A DNA stretch of 21,635 bases from the NCBI GenBank assembly GCA_003427395.1, contig BFEA01000916.1, positions 45,600 to 67,234 on the forward strand. Direction: 5' to 3'. The stretch comes from Chara braunii. Its lineage: Eukaryota > Streptophyta > Charophyceae > Charales > Characeae. Position numbers and translations under genes: made by a program. Positions 1 to 8,551 of the stretch are shown piece after piece (the stretch's first letter is position 1; every line of letters starts with the position of its first letter). A model generated the notes under the pieces. That model was not told the DNA's origin, did no database searches, and worked only from the letters and a program-made list of their open reading frames with translations.

Positions 1-70
<70 letters not shown>
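1..70. repeat. (CA)35 microsatellite
   Basis: A pure CA dinucleotide tract that begins at the window edge, so its full length is unknown. A second, shorter AC tract ends the Penelope-like element at 4479-4506. Confidence 0.98.
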
Positions 71-72
<2 letters not shown>

Positions 73-195
73 TAGTCTCCCAATTTTTTTTTTTTGGGGG
101 GGGGGATAATTTTCCAAATACCCCCATAAGTTGAGATATATGTCAAAATGTCCCTAAAAGATATGGGCACGGTGGAATGGTCTCTTGGAGTGACA
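71..195. other. Left flank of the outer retrotransposon, with a T12-G10 run
   Basis: This is non-coding flank between the CA tract and the outer LTR. It holds a run of twelve T followed directly by ten G (84-105). Positions 192-195 read GACA, the proposed left target-site duplicate. I see no gene here. Confidence 0.7.
192..195. repeat. Target-site duplicate (left), GACA
   Basis: These four bases before the outer 3' LTR match 19789-19792 after the 5' LTR. The assignment depends on placing the LTR terminus at 1272/19788. A third LTR starting TGTGAGG at 20467 supports that placement. Confidence 0.5.
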
Positions 196-1272
196 TGCAA
201 GGAATATGAGTGTGAGCGATATACAGAAAACCATGTTGCGAAATCACACAGATGTCAAGGTAGTCGTATTTAAGTAGAGAGTACAAATCCACCAAGAAAC
301 CATCCATGTAGAGCAATACAATGAACTAATGAGCCAATGTTCAAGCCCGAAGGCCACACCAACACATTATCCAAAGTCGCTCCACTCTGTCTGGCGCCCA
401 ACGCCCAACTTGCTCTACCCGACTATCCTACCTTCAGCTGGTTCACTCAACAGGCTCACTTCGACTCTCAAAGACCAATGTACATTACTGTCAATACCAT
501 AGCCGACCTCTCTTCATGCACCAAGTATGTATCTCGTCACCCTCAGGCAGACCTTGATTACTCCACACTCGCCTGCTTCCCTGAAGACCACCAGATCGCC
601 TGCATTACCCCCTGGCGCCCAGCAGCCCGGCTATGGCCGCTTGCGCCCCGCTGCCCTTCAGAGCCCCACTTCAACGCTATGTGCCCCGTCAGCGCCCTTG
701 GCCGCAGCGCAACATCGAGAGGTAGTGCAGCAGCACTTCTGCATTGCCTGCACTGGCCAGAATGCCTGGCCTGGGCTGCCTCACTTCTCTTATGGAAGTG
801 GCAGCCTCCTGGATGCTGCGTGTGGCCTGGCTGGAAGCTTCCAGTAGCTTCCGGTTGGGCCTCAGACCCTGCGCCCAGGCCCGGGACTACAGTTGAGGGC
901 CTGGGCCCTTTTCAGTTGGGCACGACCTTAGTCTCCGGACTTGGGCTGTTTGTTGCATCTGTGCAGGGCTTTGAGGTAGGTGCGTCGGCAGTAATGCTTT
1001 TCCAATGTATCGGCCCTGCTTTGTGTGTATGTGCCCAGGCGCAACTGTCAAGGCTTGGGCCAACTGTACGACACAACTTAGTGATGCTCACGCGTCTACC
1101 CAACCAACTGGCGTGCTGCGAAAGCCTGAATACCCACATATGGAAATGTCGAAATTTGGCCTTCAACGAATATTCAGGCCTGCCTTCACTTAGGACGGGC
1201 ACTCGGCTTGCTGAGGCCTTAGCTCAGAACATGTGATGTCTGATCGATCCCCTCGAGGGCTCGTTCCCCACG
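196..1272 (-). repeat. 3' LTR of the outer Ty3/gypsy element
   Basis: This aligns end to end with 18712-19788 and has the same length. On the minus strand the other copy runs from TGTGAGG to ATGCA. In this copy the first base is altered (CG instead of TG). It contains a 299-codon open frame (337-1236), but the other LTR copy breaks that frame, so I treat it as chance. The sequence is rich in GGCC/GGGCCT motifs. Confidence 0.85.
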
Positions 1273-1285
1273 TTCCATCCCCCTT
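1273..1285 (-). promoter_or_regulatory. Polypurine tract of the outer element
   Basis: The minus strand reads AAGGGGGATGGAA and abuts the 3' LTR. This is where a plus-strand primer for reverse transcription is expected. Confidence 0.65.
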
Positions 1286-1310
1286 AGCTTCGAAAGTCCG
1301 CTGAGATGCT

Positions 1311-1443
1311 TCATGCTGGTGTCTTCCCCTTCAGTTTCTTTTCATAATCCGCCACGATCTGAGGAGCTGTCTTGACAAGTTCCTCCCTTGAAATCCATTG
1401 ATCTTCCCTAGGATCAGTACGATGCTTGAAATGTACTATGTAC
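1311..1443 (-). pseudogene. C-terminus of outer-element pol (chromodomain-like tail), cut off by an insertion
   Basis: The minus strand encodes YIVHFKHRTDPREDQW, then SREELVKTAPQIVADYEKKL, ending in TGA at 1313-1311. The pattern (aromatic/V-x-F, a charged turn, W, then an amphipathic helix) is the C-terminal chromodomain-like tail of Ty3/gypsy integrases. It parallels the inner element's tail (YLVRF...ENRWFYRRELL at about 10800). It ends just before the PPT, as expected. Upstream on the minus strand the frame is lost at about 1443, where the plus-strand reverse-transcriptase element begins. The exact insertion point is uncertain by about 100 bp. Confidence 0.7.
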
Positions 1444-2025
1444 GAAGGTAACGCCGATTGTGGTACCGGCCCCGCATGGTTTGATCATCTGATCTGGTTC
1501 CTCTTGTATCACTTGGATATTCTCTACCCGGACGCCCCGACCCCCAGAGCGAAAGTGTCGTCGTTGATTAAGTGTCTTTCCACCTGTTGGAAACCCTTGA
1601 TGCTCACGTCCATTTCTTTTGGATGTGTCAGGGAGGTGATAATGCTTTTGGCGAAAAGGATCATTGCGAATCCGTCTGTGACGATTGAATCTGTCCTTAA
1701 TGGTGTGAGTGGTGTGGATCGGAAAGCACTCAAGGAGTGCGCCAAACTGCTTCTCATGAGCAAGTACGTTAAGAAAAGGGGTAGGTCCTTGGAAGCAACG
1801 TCATCCTCCGGGTCCAAGAAACCCAGAGGCGATGATCAGGGTACCATGGATAAGTTTGTAAGCTCCACCCCTCCCCCTCCCCCTATCCTACCTGTTGATG
1901 ATGCTTCCCCTCCCCAGTCGGCTGTTACAACGGTTGGCGGTAGGAGGGTCGGTTTACCAACTCAGCTCGTCGGCGGTAACAGCAAGAATCAGCGGAGCAC
2001 CCAACGTGCGATCTTCATCAACTGA
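1426..2025 (+). pseudogene. N-terminal part of the Penelope-like ORF, function unknown
   Basis: This 199-codon stretch is in the same frame as the RT part and is separated from it by one TGA (2023-2025), so it is probably the front of the same protein. Residues about 20-120 look globular, with regular hydrophobic spacing. They are followed by a basic segment (KKRGRSLEA, GSKKPRGDD), a short TMDKFVSS motif and a proline run (PPPPP). The start shown is a TTG, and no confident ATG is visible. I could not find GIY and YIG motifs or a zinc finger. The first 45 or so codons overlap the end of the outer pol remnant on the other strand, so they may not belong to the element. Confidence 0.45.
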
Positions 2026-4200
2026 TGGGGTCGTTTCTCAAGATTGACTATCTATGAATCTGTGCAGGTACGCAGAGGTTGCTTGGAACAAGGGCCCTCT
2101 AGAAGAATGAGGTGGAGGGTGTTGCATGATGAGCTGAGAGCTTCAACGAAGTTCGTACATATCCATTACGTTGGAAGAATCATGGATGGTATTGGATTCG
2201 CAAAAATCTTCAAGTCCGTTCTTACCCGCTTCGTCAATGCTTCCATCTTAGCCACCTTTCTCACTATCATCTTCGGATGGACGTATGATGACCCGATTGC
2301 ACGTCATGTCTACAAACCAGCCTCCACTTTCAAACATTTCAACCTAGTGGATTGGTATGAGTCTATGACCAAAGAACCTCTCTGCCCGTGTAACAAGGTT
2401 AAGAAGTTCAGTCACTTCCTGTGTGAAGAAACCCGGGACATGTCTCAGCCATGTCAATTGCCATCCAAACACGTTCTGACGATGGACGCGAAAATTGCAG
2501 GGAACATGGACCTTCAAAGGACCCTTGCGAAAGGTCTCAACCACATCCCTGTGAGATCTGCAACTAAGTCTCAGGCTCTTGAGGCACTGATGAATGCTTG
2601 GAACGCTACTATTACCATAATTAAGCAGAAGGATTTCATCCCAGCCCCATTAGTCAACCACATGACGACTATCGTAAAGAACTTACTTAATGATGAAATA
2701 CGACAATCGTTGGTCGTGGGCTGTAATAGATCTGCGTCTACCCAAATCAAGAGTTGTGTACAGTTTCAGTATGAACATCTTTATCTTGTTGGGACGGATA
2801 AAGCTGCAAATACTCCATTTTTCGTTTGCAAGCATCTTATCAGAGCGTTAGCACTTGAGAGGTTGTCGAGTCCGGATTTTGAGTTCCCCAATGTAAAACC
2901 GGAAGAGGTAATCCAAGATGCAATGTCTTCTTTGAGGACTGCAGGCCCTATGGTTAGATTGGAGTCTACGAATCTCCCCTACATTATGGCTATCTACAAA
3001 CGACACAAGATGTCCTTCAGATGGCTCACGAATGCTTCTGACTCTTTCCTTACTAGCCCGGCTACGCTATTTGACACTGTTTTGAGGACTATCAAAGACG
3101 GTGTCCTACGACACTGTCACAAGATGGTTAAGTCAGTCAGCACGCTCCATGGGATTGACACCACGTTGTGGTGGGTTATTGACTGTGTTCAGGATTCTGT
3201 TACAACCTTCCTGATCAGGTATACTTTGTATTCTCTGCAGACATCACAAAGTGCTTTGAGAATATCCCCATTAACAACTCCGACGATGGCTTGCTAAATG
3301 CCATTTCCTTCTTCGTTAAAATGGCCTGTCGGGAATTAAAAAGCTCTGAAGGATTTACTTTTGTCAGATGTGTTTACATGAGGAATGGGAAGGTAAGATG
3401 CAATCTCTCCAAAACTCTGTCCCCAATGACCAAGAATTCCGTCTCGATGGATGCTGACATGATTATTGAACTATCTCGATGGACCCTAGCAAGATGCTAC
3501 ACTAGTTTTGGTTGCTCGGTATGGAGGCAGGTAAAAGGAATCCCAATGGGACTCCCCTGCTCTCCTATTTGGTGTAATATCTAATTTTTCAAATACGAGT
3601 ATGAGTTTGTGTTGAGACTCTGCAAACTGGGTGCTTATGATCTTGCGGCTTTATTCAAACTATCTTTTAGATACATTGATGACCTTCACGTTATCAACAA
3701 TCCCGCTATTCGCAGGTTTTTGGATCCTGACCAACCATGAATTCCAAGCAACCCATTCTGGATTTACCCGTTGCATATTATTGAAATCAAGGACCAAACT
3801 CAATCTTTCTCACCTGGATCCGAGAATATGGTCTATGGAACCTTAGCCTAATTTTTGCACTTGGACATCCAAGTCATCCCTGATTCAAATGGACAATTCG
3901 TGACCACGAAGCATGACAAGACTAAATCTTTGCCGTTCAAACCAAGTAAATATGTCAAGTTTGAGTCGAACAGGCCAGCAAGACTGTCAATCAACGTGAT
4001 TGTATCACAAGCCGCAATGATCATGCTTCTCACAAACAGCCCTATTGATGCAGCTAAGGACATTAAAATATTAATTGACGCTATGGTTGAGAATGGATTC
4101 CTTAAGGCAAATTGCATAGGGAAAGCGTTTAGAGTCCTTGACCAACCTCATCTATTCCAGAGTCCACAATGCTGTCCAATTACCACCAAGCATTTACTCA
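2026..4200 (+). pseudogene. Penelope-like reverse transcriptase, broken by three stops and a frameshift
   Basis: The CxC motif (LCPCNK) is at 2380-2394. HVLTMDAKIAGN and a KG segment follow, then TDKAANTPFFVCKH (about 2794-2835) and the finger motif YKRHKMSFRWLTNAS (about 2995-3040). The frame then shifts by one base at about 3195-3215. Past the shift the palm reads VFSADITKCFENIP (motif A, Asp at 3240-3242), VKGIPMGLPCSP (motif B, 3531-3566) and RYIDDLHVINN (motif C, Asp pair at 3678-3683). The stops TAA 3582-3584, TGA 3738-3740 and TAA 3849-3851 all stay in frame. The thumb-like part (FLHLDIQVIPDSNGQFVTTKHDKT, then AAKDIKILIDAMVENGF) runs to about 4140, after which the end is unclear. Family use: target-primed reverse transcription. 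The palm residues are intact, but the frame is not translatable as one protein. Confidence 0.75.
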
Positions 4201-4393
4201 AGGTATGTGCAACCTCTGCTGAGCTCATGTTATGTTATTTTCTTCTATTTTTCGAGAATTTATGTCCCTGCCCCTGGTATGGGTATCACACTGTTGGGTA
4301 AGTTATGTTTGTCGCATGTGAAGTGTTGTATGTGTTAGTGGAGGTGTGTCCCCTCATTTACTAAACCACTGGTTATACGGCGATGAGGGAGGT

Positions 4394-4464
4394 ATTGGGG
4401 GGCACCTGACCTTGAGGGTCAGGGGTTTCCCCCTGACCCTCTTCGGCAGTATGCAGCCCCCAAT
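4394..4464 (+). other. Structured 3' region of the Penelope-like element
   Basis: A perfect 12-bp stem (4414-4425 with 4430-4441) has a 4-base TTTC loop. It is enclosed by a second pairing (4394-4403 with 4456-4464, one bulged G). The central GGTCAGG (4417-4423) can also pair with an upstream CCTGACC (4405-4411), giving two mutually exclusive hairpins. The block ends 14 bases before the AC tract. It could be a template-recognition structure for the RT. That role is inferred. Confidence 0.6.
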
Positions 4465-4475
4465 GGGATAGGGGT

Positions 4476-4478
<3 letters not shown>

Positions 4479-4506
<28 letters not shown>
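4479..4506. repeat. (AC)14 microsatellite at the 3' end of the Penelope-like element
   Basis: Fourteen perfect AC units follow directly on the folded 3' region. This may be the target microsatellite or a tail copied during integration. Confidence 0.9.
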
Positions 4507-4509
<3 letters not shown>

Positions 4510-4820
4510 CATAAGACAGCGAGTGCTTGACCCATGGCATCTTTGATAATAGGCCTAATTTGATGGGTTGTTTTTAAGTAGCTGAGTGAATCCTTGAACT
4601 AAGATTAAATACCGACATATGAATCTGGTCCACATTCCGAGTACCTATAGTAGCCCAGGTTAACAAACCATACGGGTTTGCAGTGGTCAAGAGTCGGTAG
4701 GTACCGCGAACATTTTATTCCATGAACTGTCACGTATTTGTGGGTAATTGGCGGTCCTTAGGGCCTGGAACGTTCTGGTACTACATGAAGTTGTCGGGAG
4801 AGTCCGCTGAGTCTAATACA

Positions 4821-5173
4821 CTATTTATTGGAATAATTAGCTTCGTGCCAATCCTCCTCTACCGGACTGTCGAGGACGCCTATACTTTCTCGTTGTTCGG
4901 TCATGAAAAGCTCGCGAGTATAGTCGCTCTCGACATTACCGGTTCGTTCACTACTCACTCTCGCTGCTGATATGGCGATTAAGCGTCCCGCATCAGTCTC
5001 CGCAGCTGCCACCGTTTCGTGACGGCCTTGTTTAGCGTGTCGCTTCCGAGGGTTTCCATAACCGCTTCGGCTACTCTAGTCGTTTCCTGCTCCCTGATTC
5101 CTCTCGGGATTTCGGTCGAGTTTACCCCGATTATCGTTTTTCTGCTCGGTGAGAGGAGGATCTTGTAGTGCAA
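4821..5173 (-). pseudogene. Possible broken coding region, product unknown
   Basis: Two overlapping minus-strand frames look protein-like in charge and hydrophobic spacing. The first (5173-4979) includes SRKTIIGVNSTEIPRGIREQ and a helix around VAEAVMETLGS, ending RWQLRRLMRDA. The second (5012-4821) appears to continue it one frame over with GRLIAISAARVSSERTG and ends EEDWHEANYSNK. A single indel at about 5010 would join them. No family is recognised. The start shown is TTG, and the open frame begins after a TGA just upstream. It could be chance, because both frames are short. Confidence 0.3.
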
Positions 5174-5288
5174 TAATGGACACTGCTGTCAGTTTTGAGG
5201 AAATGCTTCATATGCATCTCTCGGATGAGGGAATCGTCGAACCTGCTTCGCAACCGGAGGTGATTCGCTCACTCAGCCATCTCTAGAT

Positions 5289-5432
5289 CTCGCTCTTCTC
5301 CCCCTTCTCCCCTTTCTCCCCTTTCTCCCACTTCTCCCCTTCCTCCCCTCCCGCTCTCGTCGTGCTGTGCTATTTCTTTTCCCTCCCTCTCCTTCTTTCT
5401 CTCTCTCTCTCCCTCCATTCTCTTTCCCCCTT
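5289..5432. repeat. C/T-rich low-complexity tract
   Basis: Repeated TTCTCCCC-type units grade into TCTCTC. The short open frame seen opposite it (Arg/Glu-rich) is a product of composition. Confidence 0.85.
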
Positions 5433-5638
5433 CGACCTTATGCTTTCCCTACCTTCATCCACGCCATCTCTAAATTTCCAGTAAATGGTTCTCTTGCATC
5501 GTTTTATAAAGTTGGTCATATGTTGTGCTGTCCATTCTAGGACACCTCTCATGAGCTAATCTGTGGCATGATTAGTGAAAAGCATATTTAAGGATGTTTG
5601 CCACCACCCTAGCCGGATGTGACTGTGCTTTCTTTCAC

Positions 5639-6669
5639 CTACCATGTCTGTGGTAGAGTGGTGATTGCGAAGTGATGTTTTGAGAACCAATAGTTTTCTC
5701 TTGCTGGATGAATCTGTTTGGATCTTCTGATTGCGTACGGCCTTGTGATGATTGCTGATTGATGATTGTTGAATGATCTTTCTGGGAAGTGGGCCTGTTC
5801 AACTAGCTGTAAGCATTGGGGGTCATGGTGGGATGGGAGTATTGCTTGTGTTTTTTGCTTGCCTACGTGTATGGCCAGGCTATGCTCCTCGCCGATAGGA
5901 TCCAGGGTTCCAAGGAGCGATGAAATGTGTTCGAGGCGCTCAAACAATTTCTCGTACTGGACACCAAATTCAATGGTTCCAGGAGTTGCAGCAGTTCGGT
6001 TTTCAGGCAGGAGGAAGTCTAGAGCAGATGCAGGCTTCCATCCTAGATGCAGCTGATTCGGACTGACGGTGGTGCTATGTACAACATTGTTGTACAACAC
6101 TTTCTTGTCCCAGTCAAACTGGGGCTTGGCAACCTCGAGGTAGTACATACCTAACAACATGTCAAATGGTAAATCGTCGCTCACCAAGAATGATATCTTA
6201 TGATTCAATTCCCCTCCTTGGTAGGAGAAAGTGCAGACCACGTCCTTCACGTAGTCCTCCACCAACATGCGCTCTTTGTTGGCCAAAGTAGATGTTACCG
6301 GTCTACTCAGGCGTTGCACCCTGTCCCTTAGGCGCAATCTCTCAACGCAGTCGCGACTTATGAAGTTTCGTGTGGAGCCAATGTCTACAAAGGCACCGAT
6401 CTTACGATCACCCACACCAACTTCCACAACGAGGTGCTCCCCTCGAGGACCTCTACTCAGTGCCACCTAGGACTCACGAGGGTCCCTTGGCGACCACTCA
6501 CCTTGAAGGTCCTCTAAGGCTTCAGACACATCCAACGTACAAAGTATAGTTGGGTCCGGATGTGTCTGCGGGGTGACTAAGGAGTCAATAGCTTCGATCA
6601 ACTCTTAAAACGGGAAGGGTATATCACCCTCTTCAACGAGAGTAGAAGCAGCTACAACTTCTACTGTCC
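5639..6669 (-). pseudogene. Outer-element pol remnant: aspartic protease joined to late integrase
   Basis: After gag the frame runs VEVVAAS...LDVSEALEDLQGEW with stops TAA (6607-6605) and TAG (6469-6467), then the retropepsin-like domain: GAFVDIGSTRNFIS (active site D-I-G where D-S/T-G is usual) and LPFDMLLGMYYLEVAKPQFDWD. Directly after KKVLYN the protein continues NVVHSTTVSPNQLHLGWKP (about 6090-6035), which belongs late in gypsy integrase, after the catalytic core. Everything between (RT, RNase H, integrase zinc finger and core) is deleted. The junction is near 6070-6095, where TACAAC repeats may have served as microhomology. The match to integrase fades after QYEKL (about 5920). The last 90 or so codons to 5639 are open but unrecognised. 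Such a protein has no polymerase. Confidence 0.75.
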
Positions 6670-8551
6670 TTAAGTGTTTCCCGAGCTGGAGCTCGTAGAA
6701 GGCCCAGACTGAGAAGAAGGAAACCCACCCTTAGGAGGGATATTCTCCAAGACTTTCACGTTCTTGCACTTAAACTGCTGCTGGCCATACTCGCCGCAGT
6801 TTATGCAAGCACCATGTGACCAACGGTCCCGCCACACTTCTTGATCCAAACCGGCCCTCACCCAAGCAACTATTTTGTTTGGATTGGTGGCTTGCCCCTG
6901 ACTCCTTTGTTGACCGGCCTTGCAGCGGCCACTTGCCTTAGTCTTAACTACAGCGGCGAGGTTGCTACCCTCAACACTCTCCTCGCAGTCTAACGCTGAT
7001 CCCTCCACAAGTTCAGAAACATCATCGATCTCAGTTTGATTCCCTTCGGAATCAACCATCATCAATCGACTACCTTTTTTCTTCCAGTTTTGTGGAGCCT
7101 TCTTCTTCCTTTCGTCCGTAGTGGGGGTTTGGGCACCACGCAACGTAGCTTCTAAGTCTAGGCCCTTCTTGTTGAATGTCTCAAATGTGTGATACTCTAA
7201 ACGAGCCTCACTGGCTAACAAGTTCTTGATGTCTTTGGGAAAACATCTCAAGAACATGGTCAACAAGACCTGTGGATTGTACTCCACTCCTGGAACGACA
7301 ATCTGAAGCTCTACGGTCGTGGTGAGTTCTCACACTGACTTGTACTTCGGAAAGTCAAGTTTCAATAGCCCATCAGTGGCAATCTGCGCCTGTTGAGGGT
7401 TGTGCCATCGAGCCTCCACTAAATGCATAAAGCTTTCTAGGGTGTGGGTCTGAGCCCAATCACCCATGTTCTTGGCGAAACCCTTTGAAGCAACCAATTC
7501 ATTTAGCCAGCGAGTTGTTGAACCCTCGAAGTAGGATGCAGCAGTAATCACTTCCTCCTCTTTGCCCTCACCCACACTGGCACCGTTCTCAACCACGTGT
7601 CGAGAGCCTTATCCTTCTTGTCTCATGAGAAGGTTGGAGGTGGTTTCAGGGGGGTCTTGGGGTACCAAGGTAATTGCTGTCCTGCTGGCGGGACAGGTGG
7701 CGACTATGGTGTAGCTCCAGTCGCTGGACCAGAAGATGAAGAAACAACAGTCTGAGATAGAGCTGCTGCTGATGTACCGCTTGGTTGTTGTCCACACTGA
7801 GCGACATATGGCCTGTCATCGTTGAGAATGGCAGGGATGACAAAGCTGTTGGCCGGATCCGTGGCCTTTGTAGGGCCTGCAAAATCTGGTCCAGGGTGTC
7901 CTGCATGGCGTCCGTTTTTCTCTCCATGTACGCCTGTATGGACAGGACGCTCGCCTTAAGAATCTTTCCTGTAGAGTTAAGGGCCGCGTCATCTAAACCC
8001 TCTAGTGCAGCTAGGTCTGCCGCCCTACTCTCTAGTCTAGCTCTTCTCTCTCTGATCTCTTTTTCTCTCTTAGTAGCCTGCTTGAGTTCCTCTTCTAACC
8101 TTAGGCGGATCCTCTCTACCTGCTAGAGCTCCATCTACTCCCTAATAAGATGAGGTGGCGAGCTGGACTGCACACCCGCCATCTGACTAGCACCAGCCCC
8201 TGATGTATTGGATACTAACTGCGAACTGGTCAAGTTGGGCGACACGCCCAGACCAGAGGTTGCTGCAGATGTTGCTGAAGCTGTAGTCATTGCTACCTCA
8301 CTAGCTGCTGCCAACACCATTGCTTCGGCCGCTGCTGCTTCCCTTGCAGCCTCAAGACTACGGGCCCTAGCTTCGACCCTTAGTCTTCTCTCTTCTCTCG
8401 GTTGTAGGGCCTGGAACACTCTAGGGATTCTAAGCGATGATATCCTTGTTAACCTCCTATCGTTAGTTGTACCTTCATCCCCGGCTGATCCACTCACCGG
8501 CTAGGCAGATGCTGTCTGCACTAGAGTCCTCTCTGGGACCTACCGCATCAT
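6670..8551 (-). pseudogene. gag: gag of the outer element, broken
   Basis: This starts at ATGATGCGG (8551), preceded by an AT-rich AAATAAATAAATAAA stretch. An Ala-rich segment (EAAREAAAAEAM) and a coiled coil (EERRLRVEARAR, then VERIRLRLEEELKQ) come first. A Pro-rich linker leads to TPLKPPPTFS and the Gag core: DTWLRTVPVWV, ASYFEGSTTRWLNEL, HLVEARWHNPQQAQ and LLTMFLRCFPKD. It ends with a zinc knuckle (CINCGEYGQQQFKC) whose usual His is Gln, then Ser-rich sequence to TAA (6672-6670). Premature stops are TAG at 8542, 8503, 8137, 8125 and 7706, and TGA at 7625 and 7332 (first bases). Frame changes occur near 7795 and 7560. Protease follows in the -1 frame, a common gag-pol arrangement, though decay could also explain it. 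Gag forms the cytoplasmic particle that packages element RNA. Confidence 0.8.

Larger units (their letters stand above)
1426..4506 (+). mobile_element. Penelope-like retroelement remnant, CxC (Naiad/Chlamys-like) type
   Basis: This plus-strand block lies inside the outer gypsy element. In order it has an unidentified N-terminal region, a CPC motif (2383-2391), RT fingers and palm with motifs A, B and C, a thumb-like region, a strongly folded non-coding 3' region (4394-4464) and an (AC)14 tract. As I recall the published description, PLEs with a short CxC domain before the RT occur in invertebrates and the green lineage, favour microsatellite targets and lack hammerhead ribozymes. CxC plus terminal AC repeats match this. 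I see no GIY-YIG endonuclease, which should lie N-terminal, so the copy may be 5'-truncated or endonuclease-free. The 5' boundary is approximate. The coding frame holds four in-frame stops and one frameshift. Confidence 0.7.
4507..5638. other. Unassigned DNA between the Penelope-like element and outer pol
   Basis: About 1.1 kb that I cannot assign to either neighbour. It holds a possible minus-strand broken gene (4821-5173) and a pyrimidine-rich tract (5289-5432). I find no LTR end, PBS, PPT or RT motif. It may be a further insertion, flank carried along during insertion, or decayed outer sequence. Confidence 0.5.

Noticed and set aside
337-1236. 299-codon open frame in the left outer LTR
   Set aside because: The homologous LTR copy at 18853-19752 breaks it into shifted frames, composition is Cys/Trp/Pro-rich, and it lies wholly inside an LTR.
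1524-1817. 97-codon minus-strand frame
   Set aside because: It is antisense to the N-terminal part of the Penelope-like ORF and lacks recognisable motifs.
3211-3240. Short intron (GT...CTGCAG) in the Penelope-like RT
   Set aside because: At about 26 bases it is too short for a plausible intron, and the motif A residues are encoded within it in the shifted frame. A frameshift explains it better.
4381-4480. Hammerhead ribozyme at the Penelope-like 3' end
   Set aside because: The structure is strong, but I find no CTGATGA core with a matching GAAA at the right spacing. The CxC clade is described as lacking hammerheads.
8208-8504. 98-codon plus-strand Ala/Ser-rich frame
   Set aside because: It is antisense to the Ala-rich part of outer gag.
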